From assembly GCA_030265505.1 (NCBI GenBank), contig JAJDGD010000005.1:1-45236 (forward strand): DNA of 45,236 nt, written 5' to 3'. Position numbers and translations under genes: made by a program. The DNA is from Ruminococcaceae bacterium OttesenSCG-928-O06. GTDB lineage: Bacteria > Bacillota > Clostridia > Oscillospirales > Ruminococcaceae. This document shows positions 25,359 to 33,207 of this stretch, piece by piece. Position 1 is the stretch's first letter. Each line of letters opens with the position of its first letter. The notes under the pieces were generated by a model. It saw only the letters and a list, made by a program, of their open reading frames with translations, had not been told where the DNA came from and did not search any database.

Positions 25359-25501
25359 TTAATCTACACTTATGATACTAAACATATATGCTTATGTCAA
25401 GCACGAATATAGCTTTTTTGTTAAATATTCTTCTTGCCAATCACTAATCAAATATGTTAAGCTGAATGCAAGCAAGAAAATGGCACAAAAGAGGTGCAGC
25501 C

Positions 25502-25960
25502 ATGCAGATTGGGGAACGTATAAAGCATGCCCGGACACACCGGGGCATGACACAAAAAGAACTGGGCATGGCAGTGGGCTTTGATGAAAAAACAGCCGAC
25601 GTGCGCATAGCGCAGTATGAATCCTCCACGCGGGTACCCAAGGCCGATATGCGTAACAAACTGGCGGAAGCCCTGCACATCAACTACCGGTACTTCTTTG
25701 ATTCCCACAACTACGCCGCCGAAGATATTATGTTTCTTCTCTTTGAGTTGGACGAGCAGCACCAGCTGGAACTCTCGCCTTTTGACAACGATGGCGCCAC
25801 CGGCATCAATATCCACATTCCCTATCCGCTGGTAGATGATTTTCTGGCCGGGTGGATGAAAGAGAAGCAAGCCCTGGCTGATGGCTCCATCACAAAATCT
25901 GATTACACAGAATGGAAGCTGAACTGGCCGCGCTCCGCAGACGATAGGAAAGACAAATAG
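25502..25960 (+). CDS. XRE-family HTH regulator of the mobile element
   Basis: 152 residues from ATG 25502, preceded by GAGGTG; a frame open 12 codons upstream lacks a ribosome site. The HTH is at about residues 5-65 (ERIKHARTHRGMTQKELGMA, recognition helix near RIAQYESSTRVPKADMRNKL). The C-terminal part has an LLFELDEQHQLELSPF strand segment common in regulators of conjugative elements. It is divergent from the relaxase gene with a palindrome in between, consistent with control of mobilization; that role is inferred. Confidence 0.85.
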   Translation: MQIGERIKHARTHRGMTQKELGMAVGFDEKTADVRIAQYESSTRVPKADMRNKLAEALHINYRYFFDSHNYAAEDIMFLLFELDEQHQLELSPFDNDGATGINIHIPYPLVDDFLAGWMKEKQALADGSITKSDYTEWKLNWPRSADDRKDK

Positions 25961-25977
25961 CAAAAAGCCGCCAGCCG

Positions 25978-26026
25978 GTCAAGAGTGGCGCTCTGCGCCA
26001 CCGCCTGCGGCGGCTTCGCTCTTGAC
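25978..26026. repeat. three-stem (cloverleaf-like) inverted repeat
   Basis: Outer arms GTCAAGAG (25978-25985) and CTCTTGAC (26019-26026) enclose two perfect hairpins: TGGCGC-TCT-GCGCCA (25986-26000) and CCGCC-TGC-GGCGG (26001-26013). Confidence 0.75.
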
Positions 26027-26112
26027 AGGCCGACAACTTTTTACAGCGTGGCAAACAGGTGGGTAAGCCCCAAAGTGGCTTACCCACTCCACCAAAGGAA
26101 AAAGGGCCGGGC

Positions 26113-26172
26113 AAAGCTGCCAAAATCAATCCATCTTCCTCACCGCAAGACTGATTTTTCCGGCAGCTTTTT
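26113..26172 (+). terminator. terminator-like long hairpin
   Basis: AAAGCTGCC (26113-26121) pairs with GGCAGCTTT (26162-26170), extended inward by AAATCA/TGATTT, with a T tail to 26172. Confidence 0.6.
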
Positions 26173-26423
26173 ATATACCTGTCCCTTTGGCTTTTGTGGT
26201 AAAATGGGGTTGTGTATATGCACCAAAACTGCCCATTTTTTGCAGCCCCTGCGTGACAGGTATAACACACTACACTTTGCTGCGCAAAGTAGTGTGCCAA
26301 ATGGGGCTGCGCCCCCTTTGGAAACCCCCGCCCGGATGGAGTGCCACTTGGCTTTTCCATCCGGGTTGCCGCCTGCGGCGGCAAAGAAAACACAAGCATT
26401 TTTGGCAAAATCAGAATATCATA

Positions 26424-26452
26424 TTTACAAATACCATATATTCGAGTATACT
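26424..26452 (+). promoter_or_regulatory. sigma-A promoter of the HTH-recombinase pair
   Basis: TTTACA (26424-26429), 17-base spacer, TATACT (26447-26452), 34 bases before the HTH ATG. Confidence 0.8.
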
Positions 26453-26485
26453 AAAACAAGATAAACTGATGTGGAGGTATACGAC

Positions 26486-26854
26486 ATGGCAGAACTCGGC
26501 GGGCGGCTTCGCTCCCTTCGTGAAGGGGCCAAGCTGCTGCAAAAGGATATTGCCGCAAAAATTGGCACTACGCAGGCCAGCATCAATCGGTACGAATCCA
26601 GTAGCGGCACCCCACCCACCGACACCCTGCTTTGGTATGCAGACTATTTTGATGTTTCTCTTGATTACATCTATGGCCGTACCGATGACCCGCGCGGCAA
26701 GCTGTATGACTACAAGCCCGAAGTGCTGCGGGAAATATCTGAAAAAAATGAAGAAATCCGGCAGTTTGTGGCAATGTGCTTTGACCCCAATTCTTCTATT
26801 AATCCCCGGTTGAAAGAAATGCTGACCAAGATGCTGACGGAGGGCCAGAAATGA
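26486..26854 (+). CDS. small XRE-family HTH regulator, coupled to the recombinase
   Basis: 122 residues from ATG 26486 (GGAGGT eight bases upstream). The HTH is at about residues 4-60 (LRSLREGAKLLQKDIAAKIG, then TQASINRYESSSGTPPTDTL), followed by the common LLWYADYFDVSLDYIYGRTD segment. The C-terminus is short and helical. Its stop overlaps the recombinase start (ATGA), so the two are translated together and the regulator probably controls excision or integration. It is visibly less GC-rich than the core genes, as is the recombinase. Confidence 0.88.
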   Translation: MAELGGRLRSLREGAKLLQKDIAAKIGTTQASINRYESSSGTPPTDTLLWYADYFDVSLDYIYGRTDDPRGKLYDYKPEVLREISEKNEEIRQFVAMCFDPNSSINPRLKEMLTKMLTEGQK

Positions 26855-28557
26855 ACGGTGTTTTTTATCTGCGCTATTCTGACAGCAACCAGCGCGAGGA
26901 GAGCATAGAAGGGCAGCTGCGTGAGTGCCAGGCATACGCCGAAAAGAACGGCATCACCATGCTAGGCAGTTACATTGACCGTGCATTTTCAGCCAAGACC
27001 GACAACCGGCCAGAGTTCCAGCGCATGATGAAGGACAGCGGCAAGCGTCTGTTCGACGTGGTGATTGTGTGGAAGCTGGACAGGTTCGCTCGCAACCGCT
27101 ACGACAGCGCCCATAACAAGGCTCTGCTGCGCAAGAATGGCGTCAAGGTTATATCCGCCACCGAGAACATTTCCGAAGGTTCAGACGGCATTCTGCTTGA
27201 ATCTGTGCTGGAAGGGTACGCCGAATACTTCTCTGCGGAGTTGTCCGAAAAGGTTATCCGGGGCATGAAGGAGAACGCCTACAAATGCCAGTGGAACGGC
27301 GGCGGTATCCCGGTGGGCTATGTGATTGACGAGAGCAAGCATTACCAAATCGACCCGTTGACCGCGCCGCATGTTCTGGATGCATTCAAGAAATACGACA
27401 AGGGCAGCACTATTCGGGAAATCGAAATCTGGCTGAACGAAAAGGGTGTGCAATCTTGGCGCAAGAAGCCCATTCGTTTTGATGCCGTGAACCGTATGCT
27501 GAAAAACCGCATCTATATTGGGGAATACCATTTTCGTGATGTAGTGGTACCTAATGGCGTACCGGTCATTGTGCCGGAGGACTTATTTGAAAGGGTGCAA
27601 AAGCAGATGACTAAAAACAAAAAGGCACCATCCCGGCATAAGGCCGAGGACGATTACCTTCTCACGACAAAGCTATTCTGTGGGAAATGTGGCTCGTTCA
27701 TGGTAGGCGAGTGCGGCACCAGCAACACCGGGGCCACCTACCGCTATTACAAGTGTGTGAGCGTGAAGAAGCGCCGGGGCTGCGACAAGAAGTCAGTCAA
27801 AAAGGAATGGATTGAAAACCTTGTGGTGGATGAAGCTATCCAAATGCTGTTTAACGATAAGCTGGTGGAGGGCATCGTTGACCGAGTAATGGACTTGCAG
27901 AAAAAGGAGAACACCACCATCCCCCTGCTGCGCCAGCAGTTGGCCGAAGCCGAAAAAGCCATAGCAAATATGCTGAACGCCATCCAGCAGGGTGTCCTTA
28001 CTTCTTCTACCAAAACACGGCTAGAAGAACTGGAGCAGACCAAAAGTGAGTTGGAAGTGGCGATTATCCAAGAGGAAATACAGAAGCCTACGCTGACAAG
28101 GGAATTTGTAACATTCTTCATTCAGCGCTTCCGCAACACAGATGTAACGGACAGGGAGCAGCGCCAGCGACTGATTGACAGCTTCATCAATGCAATATAC
28201 CTCTATGATGATAAGGTCGTTCTAACATTCAATTACAAGGAAGAAAGCAAGACCATCACCCTCAAAGATGTAGAGCAAGCCTTTGGTTCGGATTTAGAAG
28301 CGTTGGGGGTACCAAGGAAAATCCCGCACCTTAGTGCGGGACTTTTTCTTGGTATTCTGTTCAAATGGATTCGAACCAGCGCTGGTTCAGCCCGAGTGTG
28401 CGCGCAGCGCGGCACGAGGCATCCAGTCGGGCGTACCATCCGTTGTATCGCAAAAAAGCACTGTGCAAAGGTGCGGGCTTTTTTGCAGAAACAACGCACA
28501 TCGGCGCAGGCCGATGCTACCATTTCCACTTCAACGGCAAGGAGTTTATACAGCTGA
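26851..28557 (+). CDS. large serine recombinase
   Basis: 568 residues as an open frame. N-terminal resolvase domain with the nucleophile in FYLRYS (S10) and KLDRFARNRYD, a central recombinase domain (about 150-265), a zinc ribbon (FCGKCG near 274-279, YKCVSVKKRRGC near 300-311), then a coiled coil (about 355-430) and the usual YLYDDKVVLTFNY end segment near 450-460. Enzymes of this class integrate and excise mobile elements. The last ~75 residues are unlike the family. They begin after LEALGVPRK, contain a terminator hairpin (28323-28347) and run through tRNA-derived sequence including the attachment repeat, so they probably represent read-on into the junction. It is the only recombinase in the element. 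Confidence 0.9.
   Translation: MNGVFYLRYSDSNQREESIEGQLRECQAYAEKNGITMLGSYIDRAFSAKTDNRPEFQRMMKDSGKRLFDVVIVWKLDRFARNRYDSAHNKALLRKNGVKVISATENISEGSDGILLESVLEGYAEYFSAELSEKVIRGMKENAYKCQWNGGGIPVGYVIDESKHYQIDPLTAPHVLDAFKKYDKGSTIREIEIWLNEKGVQSWRKKPIRFDAVNRMLKNRIYIGEYHFRDVVVPNGVPVIVPEDLFERVQKQMTKNKKAPSRHKAEDDYLLTTKLFCGKCGSFMVGECGTSNTGATYRYYKCVSVKKRRGCDKKSVKKEWIENLVVDEAIQMLFNDKLVEGIVDRVMDLQKKENTTIPLLRQQLAEAEKAIANMLNAIQQGVLTSSTKTRLEELEQTKSELEVAIIQEEIQKPTLTREFVTFFIQRFRNTDVTDREQRQRLIDSFINAIYLYDDKVVLTFNYKEESKTITLKDVEQAFGSDLEALGVPRKIPHLSAGLFLGILFKWIRTSAGSARVCAQRGTRHPVGRTIRCIAKKHCAKVRAFLQKQRTSAQADATISTSTARSLYS
28323..28347 (+). terminator. intrinsic terminator inside the recombinase frame
   Basis: CCCGCAC (28323-28329), loop CTTA, GTGCGGG (28334-28340), then a T5 run (28343-28347). 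It is followed by the words CTTGG and ATTCTGTTCAAA, also found after the hairpin at 36083. Confidence 0.75.
28367..28388. repeat. inverted plus direct copy of the tRNA-Arg T arm
   Basis: GGATTCGAACCAGC (28367-28380) is the exact reverse complement of tRNA positions 20087-20100. It is followed directly by GCTGGTTC (28381-28388), identical to 20087-20094, giving a palindrome. Confidence 0.8.
28421..28438 (+). repeat. right attachment-type direct repeat
   Basis: ATCCAGTCGGGCGTACCA, identical to the tRNA-Arg 3' end (20097-20114). Between it and GCTGGTTC at 28381 lies a 32-base segment where the tRNA has only GA. Confidence 0.7.
28450..28486 (+). terminator. terminator beyond the right repeat, possibly the original tRNA terminator
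   Basis: GCAAAAAAGCAC pairs with GTGC..GCTTTTTTGC. It lies 12 bases after the right copy of the tRNA 3' end, where the tRNA terminator would be in an uninterrupted site. Confidence 0.65.
28493..28524 (+). repeat. interspersed palindromic repeat, copy 1
   Basis: A 32-base sequence with a perfect hairpin CATCGGC-GCAG-GCCGATG, matching 36044-36075 at 31 of 32 positions. Confidence 0.75.
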
Positions 28558-29022
28558 TTTGACCGCCCGTGCATTGGTGTCGCCTTATTAGAGTCTATCA
28601 GTGATGGCCATAGGATGCGCCCAGCGGCGTAGTATTCGCTATGGGGCGCCTTTTCTTGGCAAGGCGCCGGCAAACCCATTTGCATAGCATCTAAATATAT
28701 TATATAGTATAGTAATTCAGCAAATGACCATCTGGCTTCTGGGGTGTGTGCCGCCGTGAAAAGCCACAGATGCTATACTTTATGTGCGGGGCCATCTTGC
28801 CGGCTGGCCTGTTGATGGTTTGCCTTTTCTGCGAAGTTGGAATATACACGGATATGCAGGCTTTGGCGGCTTTTTTGTTTTGCCTTGCTTACCGTCGTTT
28901 TGCAGGGTGGGTGGCGCAAAACCCTGTCCATCAAGATTACATGCCTAGTTGTCTGTGCGTCCAGGCGGCATTTGTACATCAATGCTGATTACTTGGAATA
29001 GGGTTACCGCAGGAGGAAACAT
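28558..29022. other. intergenic region with a promoter, no gene seen
   Basis: It holds a GGCGCC/GGCGCC inverted repeat (about 28646-28668) and the promoter at 28680-28708. An 80-codon hydrophobic frame from GTG 28746 has no convincing ribosome site. Confidence 0.4.
28680..28708 (+). promoter_or_regulatory. sigma-A promoter of the membrane protein gene
   Basis: TTGCAT (28680-28685), 17-base spacer, TATAGT (28703-28708). The leader to the ATG at 29023 is about 310 bases. Confidence 0.65.
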
Positions 29023-30186
29023 ATGACCGCAAAACCACTGAAGGTGAGCAACCGGCAGTTCATCTGGATTGCCCTGTTGTCGCTGGCTGTGTTCGCGAGC
29101 AACCTGTTCCTGTTTTATATCCAATCCATTGAGCTATCCCTGTCCGATTTTCCGACGCACATTGTCTTTTCGCTGGAGGGCGACAGCAACTACTCTCTGC
29201 TGCACATCCTGGTAAAGCTGCTGCACGGTGTCTGGAGCAACACCGTCCTTATGTCGACGCTCCTGGCCCTGATGAGTGTGGCCGCCGTGTGGGCGGGCTG
29301 GGCCCTGTTGCGGTACCTGGCGCCGGATGCCTCGCCGCTGTTGCTGTTTTTTGCCGCTTTTGCCTGCACCATGGAGATTTCACTGTACATCCCTGCTTTG
29401 GGGCCCATGTACCTGGGGTCTTATGGGGCGGGTGTGTGGCACAACCCCACTTACACGCTGTTGAAGCCGCTGGCGGCGCTGGCGCTGCTGTACTATCTGA
29501 AAATATGCAAAACCTACCTGGATAAATTTCCCTGGACGCACTACGCCATTTTTACCGTGGTACTGACACTGTCTACCTGGGTGAAGCCAAGTTTCTTTGT
29601 TAGTTTTGCACCGGCCATGGCTGTTCTGCTGCTGCGCGATTTCATCACCAGGCGCGGCAAGGGCTTTGGCCGCATGGTGATTTTAGGGTTGAGCGTGGCG
29701 CCCAGCCTGCTTATCATCGTGATGCAGTCTCTCATTTTGTTCGACGACGCCAATGCGGTCAGTATCGGGTGGCTCACTGTTCTGGGCCATTACACGCAGT
29801 ACCCTGTGCTCTCACTGCTGAAATCCATCGCTTTCCCCGCCGTTGCACTGGCGGTGTGCGGCCGGGCGCTAAAAAACAACACGGCAGCCTGGGCTGCCGT
29901 GTTGAACACGCTGTTTGCCGTCACCTATGCCTTTTTGCTGTACGAAACAGGCCGCCGGCTGGCGGAGGGGAACTTCATGTGGGGGGCATTCATCGCTGTT
30001 TTCCTGTTGTTTTTGGTGGCCACTGCCGCGCTGTTCCAGTGGCAGGCCAAGAACAAGATTATCCGGTCCGGCAGCATGGCACAAAAAACCGGGTTTTGGG
30101 TTATGGCCGCCCTGCTGGCGGCGCACATGGTGTTTGGCATTATTTATTACGCAGGTATTTTTGCTTACGGCACCTATTTGTACTAA
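29023..30186 (+). CDS. polytopic membrane protein, unknown function
   Basis: 387 residues with about ten hydrophobic helices, starting at ATG 29023 after GCAGGAGG. The first extracytoplasmic loop (ELSLSDFPTHIVFSLEGDSN) carries acidic residues after helix 1, the layout of GT-C glycosyltransferases, but no family signature is certain. It begins the glycan cassette and overlaps the 3' end of the convergent YfhO-like gene by 47 bases. A glycan polymerase, flippase or GT-C transferase role is possible from context only. Confidence 0.75.
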   Translation: MTAKPLKVSNRQFIWIALLSLAVFASNLFLFYIQSIELSLSDFPTHIVFSLEGDSNYSLLHILVKLLHGVWSNTVLMSTLLALMSVAAVWAGWALLRYLAPDASPLLLFFAAFACTMEISLYIPALGPMYLGSYGAGVWHNPTYTLLKPLAALALLYYLKICKTYLDKFPWTHYAIFTVVLTLSTWVKPSFFVSFAPAMAVLLLRDFITRRGKGFGRMVILGLSVAPSLLIIVMQSLILFDDANAVSIGWLTVLGHYTQYPVLSLLKSIAFPAVALAVCGRALKNNTAAWAAVLNTLFAVTYAFLLYETGRRLAEGNFMWGAFIAVFLLFLVATAALFQWQAKNKIIRSGSMAQKTGFWVMAALLAAHMVFGIIYYAGIFAYGTYLY

Positions 30187-32470
30187 ACCACCCCAACAGC
30201 GCCGCCAAAGCCACAATGCTCATCCACAGCCCTGCAACCAGCCCGGGCGGCATATAGTGTAGGGTAATCTCGTTTTCACCCGCCGGGCAGGCAATGCCCA
30301 TGAAGCCGCCGCTCACCTTGTGGATCTCGGTGGGTCGGCCGTTCACCTCGGCAGACCAGCCCGCGTCCCAAGGGATGGACAGGAACACAATATTCTCCTG
30401 CTGCAGCGTGATGCCTATTTCGTAGCCGGTGTTTGTTTTTGCTGAATATCCGGCGGTTGTTTGCCTGCGGGCCGCTACATCTGCTTCAAACCCCTCTGCG
30501 GACAGCGATTCCAGCACATCCGGGGGAACGGGCTGCATCATTTCGCCAAAGGCAGCCGCTTGTTCTTCTGTGACCACCAATGCCCGCACCAGCGCCCAGT
30601 GCTTTGTCTCCTGCGGCAATGCCCGGAATTGCGTTTCGGTCATAATTTCGTTGTAGGTGAAGCCCAGTGGGATGTACCATTCGCTTTCATACACATTGAA
30701 ATTACCCTGCGTGGTGTAGTGCTCCCAGCCGGGCACGCCGTCCGCCCCCGTGCCGGCGCCGTAGCGCACCCAGTACCGTGCGCTGAGGAAGGCCCGGTAG
30801 CCGTAGTCCGCCTCGGGCAGGTTGCTGATGACGGTGCGGGGGATGCCCAGCAAGTCATAAAATCCGAAGATGGAGGGGGCTATCGTGCTGGAGAAGGATT
30901 CCATGGACGGGTATCCCGCCATCACACCCAGGTTGTAGAAATGGTAGCCGTCCGCATCGATGCGGTAGTAGGTCTCGCTCTGGGGCAGGTCTAGCGTTTT
31001 GGGCGCCGTGTACAGGGTTTTGGGGCCGGAATCGTCCCAGGTTTTGTGCATACGGTAAATGTTGTGCAGCCCGGTGGAGGCCGCGAATAGCATTACCAGG
31101 GCCAGCAGCGCCGCCGCGCCCCAGCGCTTTTTCTGGATGCGGCGGGTGAACAGTGTGATGCCGAAACCCGCCAGGCTGGTGAACACATAGACGGCCGCGG
31201 GCACCAGGTTGTACACAAAGGTCACCTGGTAGTACAATATAAACCATGCCGCAATGAGCCCAAAGACGCCCCACAGCCCAAGGTAGCTGATGACTCCGCG
31301 CTTCAGCGGGATTTCCGGCGTGTCCAGCGTGCGGGCCGTGGCCAGGCACATCACCAGGGTGGGCATAAAGTACCAGCGTGTGTAGTACTCGGCGTTCAGC
31401 GCCACAAACACGCTGTTCAGCACTGGCACCAGCAGAAACACCGCGCACACCGCCAGCATCACGGCCTCGAAGCTTTTGCGGCGGTTCAGCACCCAGGCCA
31501 TGGCCAGCACAATGCCGAACAGTGGCAGGTACAGCTCACCCCCGTTGAAGAAGACCTCCAGGAAAAACCCGCGCGAAAAGTTGCTCTCGGCGGGCAACAG
31601 CAGGCCGCGCACCCACTCGGCAATATAGATGGGCTTGGGCACCAGCATGCGCCACACGCTTTCAAACGCGGCGTCCGCGCGGGGCGAGGCGCCCACCATC
31701 AGCACACTGGGTAGCCACAGCACGGCCGAAAGCCCCACGCCTATGGCACTTTCGGCCGCCATGCGGCCAAACAGCCGCCCTGTCAGCCGGGGGTACTCGC
31801 GGGTGGCCGTTTTCACCACATAGTATATCACCAGAAAAACGGCCTGCCCAAAAAACAAAAACCAGTTGCACAGCGCGCACAGCGCCACTGTAATGGCAAA
31901 CCAAAACCGGCGGCCGCGCAGCACGGCTTGGTCCAGCGCCAGCAGCATGAAGGGGAACAGGGCCAAAGCGTCGGCAAAGCTGTTGAAGTTGAGGTTGCTG
32001 ATTTGAAACCCGCAGAAGGCGTACAGCAGGCTGCCCACCAGCGCGGATGTATCGGTTTTGGTGTACTGCCGCAGCCAGCAGTAGGCCGCCAGCCCGCAAA
32101 CGCCCAGCTTGAAGATGAGCATCCAGGGCGCCAGCAGGTAAAAGCCGTTTGCAGGGAACAACAGGCTGAGCCAGAAAAACACGCTGCCGATGGGGGAAAA
32201 GCTGAAGCCCGGCACAAAGGCGGTGCCCAGGTCCAAGGTGTCGCTCCATAGCACATCGCCGGTTTTTACGGCGCTGTTGGCAAAGGTCCAGTAAGGCACC
32301 TGCTGGTGCACATAGTCGCTGCCGATATAGAAGCCGTCCTGCCCGATGGTGTACGGCAGGATAAACAGTGCGGCGGTGAGGGCCGAGAGCAAAAATGCGG
32401 CATAATACCCCCGGCCCCTGGCAAGGGTGGGGAGGATACGCCGCGTCAGGGCCGGTTTTTCTGCAACCAA
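30140..32470 (-). CDS. YfhO-family membrane glycosyltransferase (GT-C)
   Basis: 776 residues. The start is TTG 32470, with GAGGTG five bases upstream. About 12-14 helices with the YfhO (PF09586) layout: helix 1, a large outer loop with GFYIGSDYVHQQVPYW (the acidic site of GT-C enzymes), a helix block, and a C-terminal extracytoplasmic domain (residues about 500-745) before the last helix. In Bacillus and Listeria, YfhO proteins move sugars from undecaprenyl-phosphate carriers to lipoteichoic acid outside the cell, working with a CsbB-type GT2 and a flippase. Both partners are encoded next to it here. The acceptor in this organism is unknown. Confidence 0.85.
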   Translation of the reverse strand: MVAEKPALTRRILPTLARGRGYYAAFLLSALTAALFILPYTIGQDGFYIGSDYVHQQVPYWTFANSAVKTGDVLWSDTLDLGTAFVPGFSFSPIGSVFFWLSLLFPANGFYLLAPWMLIFKLGVCGLAAYCWLRQYTKTDTSALVGSLLYAFCGFQISNLNFNSFADALALFPFMLLALDQAVLRGRRFWFAITVALCALCNWFLFFGQAVFLVIYYVVKTATREYPRLTGRLFGRMAAESAIGVGLSAVLWLPSVLMVGASPRADAAFESVWRMLVPKPIYIAEWVRGLLLPAESNFSRGFFLEVFFNGGELYLPLFGIVLAMAWVLNRRKSFEAVMLAVCAVFLLVPVLNSVFVALNAEYYTRWYFMPTLVMCLATARTLDTPEIPLKRGVISYLGLWGVFGLIAAWFILYYQVTFVYNLVPAAVYVFTSLAGFGITLFTRRIQKKRWGAAALLALVMLFAASTGLHNIYRMHKTWDDSGPKTLYTAPKTLDLPQSETYYRIDADGYHFYNLGVMAGYPSMESFSSTIAPSIFGFYDLLGIPRTVISNLPEADYGYRAFLSARYWVRYGAGTGADGVPGWEHYTTQGNFNVYESEWYIPLGFTYNEIMTETQFRALPQETKHWALVRALVVTEEQAAAFGEMMQPVPPDVLESLSAEGFEADVAARRQTTAGYSAKTNTGYEIGITLQQENIVFLSIPWDAGWSAEVNGRPTEIHKVSGGFMGIACPAGENEITLHYMPPGLVAGLWMSIVALAALLGWFSTNRCRKQKYLRNK

Positions 32471-32513
32471 AGAAGCACCTCACAAAAACAGAGTGAACGG
32501 AGAAGGCAAAGGC

Positions 32514-32867
32514 ATGAACCAAACCCAAAGTAAGGCCAAAACCTACCTGCTGCTGTACGCTGCGCTCATCCTCTACTCGTTCATCAGCGTGGTGTCCAAG
32601 CTGACGGGCCGCTTCGAGGTACTTTCGCCGGGGTTTGTTGGGCTGTATACCGCGGTGGTGGCGCTGCTGGGGTTGTATGCCCTGCTGTGGCAGCAGGTGC
32701 TGAAGCGGCTACCGCTGCTTACCGCCTATGTGAACAAGGCCGTTACCATCGTGCTGGGCATGGTGTGGGGGCTGCTGTTTTTTGGCGAGCCCATCAAGTG
32801 GAACATGCTGCTGGGCACGGCCATTATTGTGGCCGGGGTGGTACTGATGGGGAAGGCCGATGAGTGA
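32514..32867 (+). CDS. half-size EamA/SMR-type membrane protein 1
   Basis: 117 residues from ATG 32514 with AAAGG just upstream, four helices. It resembles one half of an EamA transporter: a conserved glycine-rich final helix (TAIIVAGVVLMGKA) and GLLFFGEPIKWNMLLG. Such half-size proteins work as dimers, as in the undecaprenyl-phosphate-sugar flippase ArnE/ArnF. It overlaps the next gene by eight bases, so the two are coupled and probably form a heterodimer. It diverges from the YfhO-like gene over a 43-base gap. Confidence 0.82.
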   Translation: MNQTQSKAKTYLLLYAALILYSFISVVSKLTGRFEVLSPGFVGLYTAVVALLGLYALLWQQVLKRLPLLTAYVNKAVTIVLGMVWGLLFFGEPIKWNMLLGTAIIVAGVVLMGKADE

Positions 32868-33204
32868 TACGCTGTTGTTTTCGCTGGTGATGCTTGGCTC
32901 GGTGTTTATTTCGGCCTGCGCGCAAATACTGCTGAAGCAGGCGGCGAACAAGACCTACGCCAGCCGCATCAAAGAATACCTGAACCCGCGCGTCGTCATT
33001 GCCTATGGCATTTTCTTCGCGTCCTCGCTGCTCACCATGTTCAGCCTGCGGGTGGTGCCCTTGGCCTTTGCGCCGGTGATTGAGAGTTGCAGTTATGTGT
33101 TTGTGGCCGTGCTGGGTTACTTTATGCTGCACGAGAAGCTGAACCGTAAAAAGGTGCTGGGCCTGGCGCTTATTGTGGCCGGGGTGGTTGTTTTCGCGCT
33201 GTAA
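32860..33204 (+). CDS. half-size EamA/SMR-type membrane protein 2
   Basis: 114 residues, four helices, similar in plan to the previous protein but with an N-terminal SVFISACAQILLKQAANKTY segment typical of ArnE/EmrE-like proteins, then VVPLAFAPVIESCSYVFVAV and a final LGLALIVAGVVVF helix. The likely role is flipping a lipid-linked sugar across the membrane together with its partner. It ends three bases from the stop of the convergent GT2 gene. Confidence 0.85.
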   Translation: MSDTLLFSLVMLGSVFISACAQILLKQAANKTYASRIKEYLNPRVVIAYGIFFASSLLTMFSLRVVPLAFAPVIESCSYVFVAVLGYFMLHEKLNRKKVLGLALIVAGVVVFAL

Positions 33205-33207
33205 CGG

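Larger units (their letters stand above)
25961..26485. other. intergenic region of the element, rich in secondary structure
   Basis: No supported gene. It holds a three-stem structure (25978-26026), a T-tailed hairpin (26113-26172), TGTGGTAAAAT near 26193, a hairpin with arms CACACTAC-TTTGC / GCAAAGTAGTGTG (about 26266-26295), and the promoter at 26424-26452. Confidence 0.5.

Noticed and set aside
28365-28562. Plus-strand ORF beginning MDSNQRWFSP
   Set aside because: It is derived from the inverted T-arm copy and overlaps the recombinase frame; no ribosome site.
28746-28988. 80-codon hydrophobic frame from GTG
   Set aside because: No convincing ribosome site and no recognisable product; it lies in the leader of the gene at 29023.
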